Counted from the first letter of the stretch, positions 1 through 10,989 are shown. The stretch: DNA of 64,000 nt from Tetracentron sinense (GCA_015143295.1 CM026551.1:47108034-47172033), one strand, 5' to 3'. A program made the numbers and translations. Notes: generated by a model from the letters alone, not told the origin.

Positions 1-1540
1 TCAATTTTTGATACCTGGGGGTTACTCAAGGGTGTATGTGATGCCTCTATACTAAGATCAACCAAAGAAGAATCATGGATGACCAATCACTCACGCATTA
101 TTACATAGATTTTAAACTCGACTAACATAGAACTGCCATCAATTTCATTCAGTTCTCCAATAGGAAAGATATGTTGCATACTGAAAAGCAAGTTTGCCAT
201 TTGTTAAATCATGCACCAACATACCAAGGATACCAGACTCGGGAAAACAAGTCTTGTTAATGAGTTTTCTACTATTAAACCCTTGATTTGCAATGAACTA
301 GCTACAATAGGTTTAAAATTTGTATTTGCCATTTGAGCTTCTTGACAGGAACAAAGGTTGGGGATGAAATTTGTTACTAAAGATGTTGGAAAATCGAATT
401 CTAATGGGTTAAGGGCTAAATGCATCACTACCCTTGAAATAAATAAATTTGAAAAAAATAAAGACAAGTGATGTGGACTTAAAAATACTCTGATTGAAAA
501 TCCAATGCTACAAACAAGGGTCACTAATCCTTTCTATAGTGTCCAATCATGCACTTGAACGGAATTAGAAAAGAGTTCAGTTGTCTTTAAGAAAGAGGTT
601 ACCTTCTTTTGGGAAGATGTTAGAGGTTACCCTTATCTTTAGGGATTAGATTTATGCACACATTTTCTCTTATAATATGGCTCAAATATTACAGCCTAAT
701 TGATCTAGCTTCACATTCACGTTTTGGCTTATCCGATGCACAAACTCGGGAAAAAAAATGAAGTTCTTATAGTGTAAAGAATTTTTACATTTGAGCATTT
801 CGTTATTTCTTTTTAACTTTAAATTTCATAATAAAAGTTCAAAAAACAACAGACATGGACATGGAACTGTGGTCAAGGTTCCAGCTTCATTAGAGGGTTA
901 TAAAGTTTTTTCATTCTAGAATTTAGAACTGGTGTCCCTCTTTGGTTATTACATATTGTGAATGCAGTACCTTACCGTGAAATTTAACCAATCATACAGT
1001 TATGTTTGTGTACACAGTACACCAACTATATGACTTCTTTTAAATAGCTGGTTTGTAGTGCATTTAGGTTCCTTTCAACCAAGTTCAATGTATCTTGGAT
1101 TTTTGTAAGAGTTTTAAAGTATTTCCCATGTATGCATAGGTGTTGGCCAACTAGTAAGCACTAAATGCAACCTACTTCTTACAAGGTGACTTGTGAAACA
1201 AACCAACTTGGTGAAATGTATTCACACGGAGTAACTTCAAGCATAATATGTCATGAGGCATTATGTATGGCTTATTTGCACATCCTAATAACCAGTCCAA
1301 GCAATTTCTGATTTTACCATGTCTTCCTATGGGACCCACACATGCAGTGGTCACATTTTCTTAAAGTTGTATTTCTTATTCATCTTACGGCTTATCCATA
1401 ACTATAAGTTATAGGTGTGCATGATGCATGAGTATCCAGTGCTTCCAAGAGCATTCCAAAAATGGTAAGTGAGTGCATCAACAATTCATTGTATTCAAAT
1501 TGCATGTGCAATATGAGATTTTAAAACAAGATCAACTCTA
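1..1540. other. Intergenic DNA, nothing recognised
   Basis: AT-rich non-coding DNA. I see no conserved protein motif, terminal repeat or RNA gene. The open frames here (for example a 106-residue frame on the minus strand at 204-524) have no recognisable composition or domain and are probably chance. Confidence 0.5.
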
Positions 1541-2075
1541 CTAGCAAGGGATCCCCTCTCCCCGGCACTATTTATCATAGTTTCGGAGGCTCTAAGTCGG
1601 ATGTTGTCTAGAGCGAATGGGTGGCCTTTGAAGGTTTTCCATCGGTTAAGAAAACTTAAGTATCTCACATCTCCAATTTGCTAACATAGTTTAGTATTTT
1701 GTAGAGCCTCTTGTTCTCAACTTGTCAATCTCAAGTGTGTGTTGCATTGCTATGAAGCGGTATCAGGTCTCAGGGTTAATTTGGGCAAGAGTGAGTTTGT
1801 GAGGGTAGGTGAGATAACCCATCTTGATCTGCTAGCTCGGTGCTTCGGCTGTAAGACGGGATCCCTCCCTTCCAGCTACCTTAGTATCCCTTTGGGAGCC
1901 TCTTACAAAGCCAAAGCAGTTTGGGATCCAGTAATGGAATGCTTCTCTTCCAGATTAGCAAGTTGGAAGTCAAGCTTCCTCTCTAAGGGAGGAATATTGA
2001 CCCTCACCAAAAGTACCCTTCGAAGCCTCCCTACTTATTTCATGTCCGCTTTGTCAATCCCAAATTTCATACCCA
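1541..2075 (+). pseudogene. LINE fragment A: C-terminal part of reverse transcriptase
   Basis: This is a piece of a plant L1-type LINE ORF2. The frame starting near 1549 reads GSPLSPALFIIVSEALSRM, matching the conserved QGDPLSP-LF block of LINE reverse transcriptases. After frameshifts and stops it continues at 1739-2075 with the stretch ending LPTYFMSALSIPNFIP, which normally lies just after the RT palm. The catalytic FADD block is destroyed: it reads QFANI near 1675-1690. The 5' part is missing and the right end is cut by an antisense LINE end (fragment B). It is an inactive fossil. The protein would have copied LINE RNA at the chromosomal nick. Confidence 0.85.
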
Positions 2076-2077
2076 TG

Positions 2078-2540
2078 TTACTTTTCTTTTTCTTTTTTTC
2101 TTTTTTTTCTTGGGAAGATAAGCTAAGGTTAGGCAGACCCCGACCAGATATATAAATAGAGATTCAAAGTTACAATCCAGACAAATCCGCAGAAATGATT
2201 TTTGGGAGATTGTCGGGAATGTCATTAGGATGGAAATGGAAACTAGACTTTCCTAAGCAGTATTTGGCAAGCACCGCAAGCCAATCTGCTGCTCTATTTG
2301 TTTCTCTCCAAATATGAGAGATATTAAAGGAAACAAATCGAGAAAGGAGACCTTTTGCTGCCTGGAGGTCATTTTTCCATCGCCGGGGGGCTCAGAAAAG
2401 TCATTTATGCAATCAACAATCCATTTCAAGTCCGCATGAACAATAAATCGAAAGATTCCAAAGTCTAATGCCACTTGAAGCCCATGAATGATGGCTGAAA
2501 ATTCAAGAGAATCTATAGGTGCCGGATCGCAACCAACTGA
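2078..2540 (-). pseudogene. LINE fragment B: 3' end with RNase H-like domain
   Basis: This is a 5'-truncated LINE inserted antisense between fragments A and C. On the minus strand, 2474-2253 and the adjoining frame encode a plant RNase H-like (RVT_3) domain: SLEFSAIIHGLQVALDFGIF, a VHADLKWIVDCI stretch, then after a frameshift an IWRETNRAADWLA stretch, the usual end of this domain. The T-rich tract at about 2078-2111 on the plus strand is its poly(A) tail. Neither the start nor a target-site duplication could be fixed. It is non-functional. Confidence 0.75.
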
Positions 2541-5500
2541 CTCAGGATTGGGGATAAGATCTGGGACAATGAATTGGAGATGGGAGGGGTGGCAGCGGAG
2601 TATTATGGCTCGATGTATAAAGAAAAATTCGAGTTTCGGCCTTTGCTAGATGGCCTGTCTTTTGCGAGTTCTCTAACGAGATGAGTAGTCAATTGGAAAG
2701 GCCGTTCACAGAATTGGAGGTGCAGTCGGTTCTTGCTGGCATGGCAGGGGACAAAACCCTTGTGCCAGATGGTTTTTCCATTGAGTTCTATAAGAAATGT
2801 TGGCCGATTATTGGACAGGAATTTATGAAAGTTTTTCATGAGTTCTATCAATCAAATTCATTTGACCAAGTGCTTAATTGTTCCTTCATTGCCCTCCTTC
2901 CTAAGGTGGCTAGGACCGTGGATATTGGGGATTTTCGGCCCATTAGTCTTCTTAGTAGTGCGTATAGGATTCTATCGAAGGTTTTGACTGTTAGGCTTAG
3001 TCGGGTGATGGGGCTTGTGATTTCTCCGGAACAGAGCGCTTTTGTGGGGAGGAGGCAAATATTGGATGGGATTCTTATAGCTAATGAAGTAGCAGATGAG
3101 CGGCTAAAGAAGAGAGACCCAGGGGTCATTTGCAAAATCGATATGGAGAAGGCGTATGATCATGTGAATTAGAGATTTTTGGAGTATTTCCTTAATTGGA
3201 TGGGGTTTAGGCCTAAGTGGCGTGCTTGGATGAGGTGTTGCTATTCTTCTCCTTGCTATCCAGTGCTGATAAATGGTTCCCCTCATGGATTTTTTAAAAG
3301 TTCAAGGGGTTTGCATCAAGGCGACCCTCTTTCTTCCTTGCTCTTTATTAACGGAAGCCCTAAGCAGGATGATTAGGAAGGCATCTGACGCGGTGTGGGG
3401 TGGTTTTGTGGTGGGTAGGCCGGAGGTTCTGATTTCGCATCTTCAGTTCGAGGATGATATTTTGCTCTTTTGTGGTGCGTCAGCAAGGCACCTTATTCAC
3501 ATTGGGTACCTTTTCCGTTACTTCGAAGCCGTCTCCAGTTTAAGAATCAATTTTCAGAAAATTTTGATTTTTGCAGTTGGGGAGGTGCCTAATTTGGAGT
3601 TGTTGGCTAATTGCCTTGGCTGCAAGACCGGTTCACTTCCTACTAAGTATTTGGGTCTTCCTTTGAGGGCGTCGTTCAAAGCAAAGTCGGTTTGGGAGCC
3701 AATTGTTGAACAATTTTAGAGGAGGTTGTCGGGGTGGAAATCGTCGTTGCTTTTTAAAGGAGGCAGGTTCATCTTATTGAAGAGTGTTATTTGTATTCTG
3801 CCGACTTATTTTCTCACCCTCTTCAAAATTCCTGCTTCAATTGCATCTTAGTTGGAAAGGCTACAAAGGGACTTCATGTGGAATGAGAAGGTGATGCTTA
3901 AGAAGCTTCATTTGGTGAGGTGGAAGTGGATCTATAGGCCTAAAGAGAGATGGGGGCTAAATATCTGGCCCATGAAGGCTGTCAATGAGGCGTTATTGGG
4001 AAAGTGGCTATGGCGATTCGGGGGTCGAAGAAGTTAGTCTGTGGTGAGGGGTGATAGTGGCTCGACATGGTAGTAGGAACCTAGGCTTCCTAGGGGCCCT
4101 CATGGGGTTGGTCTTTGGAAAGGCATTGCGGGCGAGTTGGCCAAAGTATGTCAAATGTACTCGTCTGGTGATTGGAGATGGAGTGGACACCAAATTTTGG
4201 TTCGATCAGTGGTGTGGGTCTTACCCTTTGGTACAAGGGTTCAGGACATTTTTCGTTCTTTCCTCAGTTAAGTCAGCGTCAATTGCGGATATGTATTCTA
4301 GGAGAGCGGGGGTAGTGGTTTGGAACTTCTCCTTCAGTCACCCGCTGAATGATTGGGAAGTTCAGGATTTTACCTCAATGTTATCCTTGCTCGAGTCGTG
4401 AGTATGGTGGAGTCCGTAAGGGATCGCCGGGTTTGGGCCACCAACTCTAGTGGGCGGTTTTCTGTGAAAGCTTATCTGCAGATAGCTAATCCGGGTAGTA
4501 TTGCGATGTTCCCGAGTCAATTGGTTTGGTTCAATGGGTTGCCTTCCAAGGTTTTTGTCTTCTTTTAGTTGGCTTTTTTTGGACAAGATCCTGACCTTGG
4601 ACAATTTAAGGAAGAGAGGATGGGTTTTTCTTAATCGTTGTTGTATGTGCTTAGTGGATGAGGAATCGGTTGATCATTTGCTTATTCATTGCCCATTTAC
4701 GAGGAGGCTTTGGTGGTATTTTATGTCTCAGCTTGGGGCCACATGGGTGTTTCCCTCATCTTTTCAAGCTTTGCTTTCCGGTTGGCTTTCAGTCTCGTTA
4801 GATAGTCTGGTGGATCTTGTATGGACCTTTATCCCAGGGGTAGTTTCATAGTCCTTGTGGAAAGAGCAAAACAGGAGGGTGTTTGAAAATTCTGCGTTGC
4901 CCTAGGAGAGAGTGAACTTCCGCTAGCGCACGTTGTTGCAGGATTGGGTCTCCACGAAGTTTGACTTGGTGGAGATAGGGTTTGACGAGGTTATATCGTA
5001 GTCATGATAGGGGAGGGGTTTTTTGTATTAGTGTTATGATCATGGTTGTTAAATCCTTGCAATTTACGATTCAAATCCTACGATTCGATTCGAATCCTAA
5101 GCAAAACGATTCAAATCGGAGGTGAAAATCTTAATTTGGTAAATCTCATTTGATTTGCGATTCGTATTACGATTTGCGATTCAAATCGTACGATTCATGT
5201 GATTCGTACGATTCGAGCATGAAACCCCTTTTACGGACCAATACTTAAAAAAAAAAAATTATTCTTTTGATTTTTTAAAAGTACTTTATGGTTTGTTTTT
5301 AAGAAGAGAGAAGAAATAAGAAAACCTTTATTACGGACATGCCAAAACCCCTATTTGGGTTGTCTCTCAATTGCTGTGAAACAAGAAAAAATAAGAGAAA
5401 GAAGAAGAAAGAAGGAAGAAGAAAGATGAAGAAGTTGGATTTTGGGAAAACTTGATAGTTTATTTTATTAGTCTTTTTAATAGTACAAGTCTTTTGATAC

Positions 5501-5929
5501 TTGATTTCATACAACATAATTATATGAGTTTACTTTTGTTGATTTATTTTTAATCATATTGGGTTTGTTTTTCATTTTATGGAGATCATTCACATTTTTT
5601 ATAGTGTATGCAATGAAATATTCATTACTTTCTTTTATCAATAGATATGAATGAAATCTTTTGGATAATAGATTATTCTATTTTTTTGATTTATTAAGTA
5701 ATTTTTTTTATTTTTTAAACAATTTTTTAAAAAATGGATTGAATCTTACAATTTACGGTTTAAATCCCGATTTGAATCGAATTGGTCCTAAAACGATTTT
5801 ACGATTCGATTACGATTTAACAACCTTGGTTATGATTTAGTGTAGTTTCTGTATTGTCTCTTGGGGATTCATAATTTGTGAATCTTCTTTCTGTTTATGA
5901 AATTGCTATTACCGATCAAATAAAAAAAT
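2540..5929 (+). pseudogene. LINE C: RT and zf-RVT domains, interrupted by a hAT element
   Basis: This is the best preserved of the left-hand LINEs. From about 2540 it enters just upstream of the RT (EYYGSMY). It then shows ERPFTELEV and DGFSIEFYKKCWP (about 2698-2810), DIGDFRPISLLSSAYRILSK (about 2920-2980), EQSAFVGRRQILDGILIANE, KIDMEKAYDHVN, a GLHQGDPLS block near 3310, and the catalytic block as LQFEDD, where LINEs usually have FADD. Downstream come LPTKYLGLPL, the NEALLGKWLWRFG segment (about 3990) and a zf-RVT domain (about 4430-4740) with RCCMCLVDEESVDHLLIHCP. At least six in-frame stops or frameshifts break it. A 788-bp hAT element (5041-5828) sits in the 3' part, and the 3' end resumes at 5829 and finishes in an A-rich tail near 5917-5929. 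The endonuclease and ORF1 are absent. Confidence 0.9.
5041..5828. mobile_element. Non-autonomous hAT element inside LINE C
   Basis: The element is bounded by inverted ends CATGGTTGTTAAATC (left) and GATTTAACAACCTTG (right), which match except for one base. It is flanked by a perfect 8-bp target duplication GTTATGAT at 5033-5040 and 5829-5836, the length made by hAT transposases. Subterminal sequence is full of short ACGATTCAAATC and ACGATTCG-like repeats, as is common in hAT ends. It has no transposase-like ORF; the interior (5230-5740) is AT-rich. It is a non-autonomous derivative that landed in an already inserted LINE. Confidence 0.9.
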
Positions 5930-7215
5930 GTTACTTGATAGATCACAGAGAAACTTTCTTTGGAATGAGAGAGGTAACAAAAGGGAATACCACCTTGTGG
6001 AATGGAAACAAATTTGTAAACCTTTAAGTGATGGTGGCCTTAACTTCGTTCCAATTAGTAAAGTCAATAAGGCTCTCTTGGGAAAATGGATTTGGAGGTT
6101 CGGTGAAGAGGGTAAGAGCCTTTGGAGGAAGGTAATTGTAGCTAAATATGGAGTCTCTTATTGGAGGCCGAAGGGGTGCGAGGATCGTATAGGTAGGACT
6201 TTGGAAAGGTATCATGGATGTGGCTAAGCTACTAGACCCTTTTATTAGGTTTAAGGTAGGGAATGGTACTGAAATCCAATTTTGGAAAAATATTTAGTGT
6301 GATCACTCGAGGCTTAAGGATTATTTTCATAACATCTTTCTCCTTGCACTAAACAAAGAAGCCACAGTAGACGAATGTGTTGAGAGGGTGGGGAGTGAGC
6401 CAGTTTGGTGCCCCCGATTGCGGTGGGACCAGAACGAGGATTTACAACGCCTTCTGATTCACTTAAGTCTATCTCCCTCATGTACATAGGTTAGAGATTG
6501 TAGCTTGTGGTCTAGAAGCAACAATTGACAATTTTCAATAAGATCATTCTTACAGAGCTACAGTCATTTGCCTCGTTACCCGCACTTTCTTTTACTCATA
6601 AGGCTGTTTGGGATACAAGCGTCTCATCTAAGGTATTTTTCTTCTTATGGTTCGCAGCTCTGGATAAGATTCTCACTACGGATCATCTAAAGAGCAGAGG
6701 GTTGAGTATGGCAAACCGCTGATATTTGTGCATGATTGAGAAAGAGACAGTGGATCATTTGATCCTTCATGTGCGGTTGTTTTTAGGATTTGGGTTTTCT
6801 TCCTCTCTCAGTTAGGTGTGGAATGGGCCTTCCCATTCTCCTTAATGAACTTCTTATCAGGTTGACAATTGACGATACTGGTAGGTGTCAAGGAAGCAAC
6901 TTGGACTATTATCTGGAGCTATCTCTTGGGGGGTCTGGAAGAAGAGTAATAGACGCATTTTTTATAATTCCTCTTCTTCCAATCCTTGTATTATAGCTCG
7001 TATTAGACGCTTGATTGTGGAATGGAGTTCCATTAGTCAGGTGGGAGGGGAAGTAGGGGATATGTTGTTTTGAGGCTTTCCACTCCTATTATCGTTTGTT
7101 TTATTTGTTTGTTTACTTTCTGTAGTTTCTTAATGTTAGCTCTCTCCAATTTACCTCTCTGTAAGCTTCCTTTGATATATTAATATACTTGATACTTACC
7201 AATTAAAAAAAGTGT
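5930..7215 (+). pseudogene. LINE fragment D: C-terminal third of ORF2
   Basis: This 5'-truncated LINE begins directly after the tail of LINE C. Its first frame (5928-6227) contains RSQRNFLWNERG, NKALLGKWIWRFGEEGKSLW and a KVIVAKYGVSYWRP stretch, the segment between RT and zf-RVT. A zf-RVT relic follows (about 6530-6800: VWDTSVSSKVFFFLWFAALD, then frameshifted DHLILH). Multiple stops and frameshifts are present. The 3' end is near 7215 after an A-rich stretch. It is a second, differently decayed copy of the same region as in LINE C. Confidence 0.85.
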
Positions 7216-7309
7216 TATAATTGCTATTAGTGTAAGCAAATAAATCAATTTTCCCCCAATGCAAGAAGACAATCATTTGTAACTATACTGACCCCCCTGA
7301 TGGAGAAAA

Positions 7310-7430
7310 CTAAACCCTAGAGCTTGAATCATGGTTTACACTGGTCCATTCTGATATTTGGGGTCCTCATTTGGGATCTCATTCAGATGAAGCATGGAGC
7401 CATGGACCGGGAGAAAGTTGGGTCATTAGA
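7310..7430 (+). pseudogene. Copia integrase fragment
   Basis: In one frame around 7327-7380 the sequence reads FTLVHSDIWGPHLGSHSDE. LVHSDIWGP is the hallmark start of the integrase core in plant Ty1/Copia polyproteins. The remainder is unrecognisable and no ORF is open. It lies upstream of a Copia primer-binding-site-like sequence and gag-pre-integrase relic, which is the wrong order for one element, so it probably belongs to a different copy. Confidence 0.55.
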
Positions 7431-7466
7431 TAATAGATAAAGGATAGTGATTACAAACTGCTATAG

Positions 7467-7480
7467 TGGTATCAGAACCC
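7467..7480 (+). promoter_or_regulatory. Copia-type primer binding site relic
   Basis: TGGTATCAGAACC closely matches the complement of the 3' end of plant initiator methionine tRNA (normally TGGTATCAGAGC), which primes reverse transcription in many Copia elements. A possible gag start ATG lies at 7554. This supports a decayed Copia element running rightwards to at least 8140. Confidence 0.5.
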
Positions 7481-8140
7481 TCAGTGTTGTAAAAGTTGTG
7501 TAGAAACCAATCAGTTCTCATCTCATTTAACTTTTTTTCTGGGGGCTTCTACCATGTTTTCTTCTACAGTTCCTATTTGCTGGAACAATGTGCAAGACAC
7601 CAACAATTCCACCCGTACTGCACCTCGACCTTATGTTACTCAACAGAGTCTGCTAAAGTATTTCAACAGCTAACCATGCTCTTTTTCTATCTTTTTATTC
7701 TTGATAGGTAACTATAAAAAGCAACCCATGCTCTAGCTTTCACTATTCTCCAGTTAACACTAACAACTTGCTTCAGTGTTTCTGGCAGTTGAAAGAAAAA
7801 CCTCAAAATCACATGAAAGAAAAACCTCAAAACCCCATTTGCATCAACTCTTACAGTCTTACTGAGGTTATCGCAGAGCTCTCACAATCAATGTTAAAAA
7901 CTCAATCTTCTAGAATAGGATCTTACCGGTTAGTCCTCCTAAGGATCATTCTATAACCTTGTCAAATGTCTTCCATGTATCTAAATTAGCTACAAACCTA
8001 GCCAATATAGGCCAAGTAGTAGATAAAGAATTTCTTGTTTCCTTCTCTCAGATGCGATATCGCACAAACTTACAAAGAGAGAAGGTGTTCGCAAAAGACT
8101 GCAAAGTTGACTATCTTCTCTACATATGCCAGCACATACA
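7481..8140 (+). pseudogene. Degraded Copia gag-pol (gag-pre-integrase region)
   Basis: From 7959 the frame reads SNVFHVSKLATNLANIGQVV followed by DKEFLVSFSQMRY and a VFAKDCKVDYLL stretch. This corresponds to the conserved gag-pre-integrase segment of Copia polyproteins (typically VLHVPxLxTNLLSVGQL, V.F, GKVIAKG, GRLF). Upstream, 7481-7958 has only short frames and probably holds gag and protease remnants with large deletions. The element would have encoded structural and integration proteins of a retrotransposon; it is dead. Confidence 0.65.
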
Positions 8141-8290
8141 CACTCAGGTTTGTTCTGGATCCAACTATCTCTTAGATCAATTGGAAAATCATCAACATTG
8201 CCTATCTTCTATACATATGCCAGCACATCCAGTTCCAGTTCCAGGTTTGTACAGGAGCCAACTATCTATTAGATCAAATGGAAAAACCAT
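8111..8290 (+). repeat. Two-copy tandem repeat, about 90 bp
   Basis: The segment beginning CTATCTTCT-TACATATGCCAGCACA occurs at 8111 and again at 8202. Both copies end in a TAGATCAA-TGGAAAA block, and they differ by scattered substitutions. It continues the reading frame of the Copia relic, so it may be a local duplication within the decayed element. Confidence 0.7.
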
Positions 8291-8370
8291 CTCCATATAT
8301 TATATCATCAGTGTTTATGTTTCCATGATTCAGTTCAGACAGCTATACGTTGAACTGTGGTTCAGTTTCA

Positions 8371-8520
8371 AGTTTTTTTTTTTTGTTTTTTGGGTAACGG
8401 AGGGTGTCCCAAACTCTTCAAGGCAAGGACTAGTCCCTTCGGGTGTCCGCACCGACCCACTCCAAATTTTCCCTACGAACACCAGGGGAGTTTCTAGTAT
8501 TTTCAATAAATCCTGTTGAT
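8371..8520 (-). repeat. Possible retroposon relic with A-tail (SINE-like)
   Basis: On the minus strand this GC-richer block (CGGTGCGGACACCCGAAG within it) ends in ACCCAAAAAACAAAAAAAAA, the pattern of a short retroposed element. I cannot see clear A and B boxes or a target duplication, so the class is uncertain. Confidence 0.35.
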
Positions 8521-9036
8521 GGTTTTTGATAATGAATTCAAAGCGAGTGTTCTGTACTTGATTGATACTTGTGAACCTGTGGTATAGACGTGTATACATA
8601 TACATTTTTCTGACAATTGAGATTTCACGCTGGTGGGATACACACACACACCAAGAAGCACATTGATGAATTGTACATGGTTTTGAAATGTAAATTGTTT
8701 CGCAATATAAGAATATAAACAGCGTTTGTTCCTGAACATATTTGGATTTTCAAGTGTTCTCATGCTACGGCTATCAACAATAAATATTTCCAATATCGGT
8801 ATGAGCTACACATGCAACACTTGACCATGACTAACTCAAATCACTATAACCATAAACCATAAAATATAAATTTGATTCCATACTGCATTTGGTTCCATAA
8901 AATATATATTTCAACTGCCATCCATGTTCCTAACTATTAAAGCACATGCGTGATGTGCTTCGCATTAAGACTACTGATCCATTTAGTACCCAAAAAAAAG
9001 CAGCTATGGTAATTGATGAAAATCATGTATTCATAC

Positions 9037-9828
9037 GGTTTGTCAGTTCTGTCAAAAGGAACTCCATTCAGGTGTGTAGAACTCCTTGTCTCCTGAAAGT
9101 GAAAAGGATCAAGTACTAAAAAACTTCATCAAAAAAGAAAAAAAAAAACTCTACCATAACCATCCTGTGTGTCAAATGCCACCTACCTGACTCCGAAACT
9201 GCTCGTAAATTGCCCTGTCAGATGTGTTCGTGACATGTTCAGTTCCATTAGCTGAGGTGATTGAAGAATTCCCATTGCAAACTGCTCTACCAGCAGTTCT
9301 ATCACTCGCGGCATTGCTTTGCTGCTCAGGCTCCCTTTTTCTCCCAAATTTCACATCATAAAACACATCAAAATCCTTCAGATAGAAAAGATTAGATTAA
9401 GTTAATACACTATTCAGGAATCTGGACCTAATTTTATCTGTTTGATCAGTATTCACAGAAACAAGACGAAAAGAAACACAATTTTATTTTCTAACAGAAC
9501 AGAACTGAGACTAACAAAACGCAAAGCCAGAACAAGAACTATCGGAATTCGATTTCAAGTAAAGAAGGAAGATAAACGCAACATGCGGACTGTGAAAGCA
9601 ATCAAATTTGCCAGAATTCACAAAGATTGCATGATTTATGCATGAAATGTCTCATCGGGAAAACCGCAGAACCGATCCAGATCATTAGCGAAAAGAAAAT
9701 AAAAAATGATAAATTAGAAAAGACAACTGCAAGCAAGAAACAGTCGCAAGTTGAATCAAAGCGAAGGAATAGAAGAGAAGATTTACTACCTCGAATGACC
9801 AGCGAGTAAGAGAAGGTTCGTCCGCCAT
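9037..9828 (-). CDS. 5' exons of a katanin p60 A-like 2-type AAA ATPase gene (partial)
   Basis: Three exons are joined here on the minus strand. Exon 1 is 9828-9790 (MADEPSLTRWSFE), donor GT at 9789-9788. Exon 2 is 9375-9187 (63 codons, starting DFDVFYDVKFGRKREPE and ending IYEQFRSQ), acceptor AG at 9377-9376 and donor GTAGGT. Exon 3 is 9092-9037 (ETRSSTHLNGVPFDRTDKP), acceptor after CACTTTCAG, donor GTATGA. Reading frame is kept across both introns with no stop. The start MADEP-TRWSF-DF-YD-KFGRK resembles the N-terminus of plant katanin p60 A-like 2 / AAA-ATPase proteins, which carry a C-terminal ATPase domain and act on microtubules; this assignment is from memory of the family. The ATPase exons are not in the window. 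Left of exon 3 there is only Copia and LINE debris, so intron 3 is very long or the gene is truncated. Confidence 0.6.
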
Positions 9829-9985
9829 TGCTGATAATCCCTAGAGGAAGGAAAAGGAGAGAGAGAGATCTGAAAAACTCCTCTCTCTCTCTCTCTATCT
9901 ATCTGCTCAAACTTACAGAGAATATGTGGATTGATTACGGAATCTCTCTCTCTCTCTCTCTCTCTCCCTCCCTCTAAACGGAGGA
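9829..9985 (-). promoter_or_regulatory. 5' leader with CT/GA microsatellites
   Basis: Upstream of the ATG at 9828 there are two pyrimidine-rich microsatellites on the plus strand (CTCTCT repeats at about 9881-9900 and 9943-9975), read as GA repeats in the transcript. GA/CT-rich leaders are common at plant transcription starts. No convincing TATA box was located, so the transcription start is unknown. Confidence 0.45.
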
Positions 9986-10129
9986 AGAGAGCAGAAGCAG
10001 CGTGTGTAGTTTAATTTTCGTTTATTCCTAAATTTTCTAATTTTAGCAGGGAAGAAAATAAAATTAAGATTCTCCATGCCAGATTTCAGCTCAGCTGTCT
10101 CTCCTGCAATATAAAAGACTCGTAATCTT

Positions 10130-10455
10130 CTCCAGTTGTAACCGGTTTTGGGCTTCTCCAGTTGTAACCGGTTTTTGCCAAAACCGGTTACACACCCAAG
10201 ATGACCACGTGTCCCTTTTTACACCATTTATTTTTGGTTAAGATTCACTCACCCCTAGGTTCCACCTATTTTGGTTTTTAGAAAAAAATATTTTAAGAAA
10301 TTTAACCCTAGGAGTAATGAATTTTAACCACGGTTAATAGATTTTTTTTTTTCTAAAAACCTAACCACAGTTAATGGTGTAAAAAGGGACACATGGCCAA
10401 CTCATGGGTGTAACCGGTTTTGGCAAAACCGGTTACAACTAGAGAAGATTACGTC
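10130..10455. mobile_element. Palindromic MITE with AACCGGTT-rich ends
   Basis: This is a near-symmetric inverted repeat. The left arm starts GTAATCTTCTCCAGTTGTAA and carries AACCGGTTTTGCCAAAACCG-like motifs; the right arm ends with the complement (GGTTACAACTAGAGAAGATT). The left arm has an extra internal duplication of the AGTTGTAACCGGTTTTG block. The centre contains a unit of the dispersed family marked by TTAACCACAGTTAA and GATTCACTCACCCCTAGG. No clear target duplication was found. Confidence 0.7.
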
Positions 10456-10465
10456 CCAAAAAGTG

Positions 10466-10716
10466 CCAAATAGTGTTGGCTGGCTTTGGATTCTCTCTGC
10501 CCGTGCCAGAGAGATGCTCTCGGGCCCATGATTTTGACTTCTCCCCCCTTTATTTGACACATGATGATAAAATGGTGAGATAAAGTGAGAGATATCAAAT
10601 GGGGAGAAGTCAAAAATCAGGAGAGAAATGAAATGACTTCTCCCTCTACTTGTCACTTCAATGTGGTGGCTCGAGAGCATCTCTCTGGCACGGGCCAGAG
10701 AGAATCCGAAGTCGTA
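10466..10716. mobile_element. Mutator-type MITE of the CTCTGGC family
   Basis: Inverted ends read TTTGGATTCTCTCTGCCCGT on the left and ACGGGCCAGAGAGAATCCGA on the right. Internal motifs (GACTTCTCCCC, GATATCTCTC-like) are shared with copies at 11072, 25755, 43010 and 44690. An imperfect 9-bp duplication, TAGTGTTGG versus TCGTATTGG, flanks it. The flanking sequence GTGCCAAATAGTGTTGG/ATGCAA resembles the unbroken version at about 12640-12665, so it sits in another repeat. Confidence 0.65.
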
Positions 10717-10734
10717 TTGGATGCAAACCCATTT

Positions 10735-10898
10735 ATTTTGGCAGTGGCAAGGGGTGTGACCTCCCAAGGGGGAGGTCTGGGGATCTAATCCCCCCATGGG
10801 TAAGAGTTGCAACTGCCCCAGCTAACTTCTAGCCGGCTGACTCTACTGACGTAGGTAAATGATATCTGGCCCTATGGGGCCCACAAAAAAAAAAAAAC
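10735..10898 (+). mobile_element. SINE-like element, family S1
   Basis: The block has GTGACCTCCC then AGGTCTGGGGATCTAATCC, which could be a degenerate tRNA-like B box. It ends with a poly(A) run at about 10887-10898. Related sequence occurs at 20700-20888 and, on the minus strand, at 59825-59906 (shared AGGTCTT-GG-TAATCC and GGGTAAGAGTTGCAA-like blocks). A box and target duplication were not resolved. Confidence 0.5.
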
Positions 10899-10989
10899 CC
10901 CATTTGGGCCGCACGTGGGATTCGAGAGTGAGAGAGGGGAGGAGAGAGACATTTAAATTGATCTTTTTTTTTAGTTGAAATCCTAATCA

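Noticed and set aside
204-524. 106-residue open frame on the minus strand
   Set aside because: No recognisable motif, hydrophobic and low-quality composition, no splice context.
10402-10832. Overlapping frames of 60-136 residues on both strands
   Set aside because: They result from the palindromic MITE and SINE sequence and show no domain.
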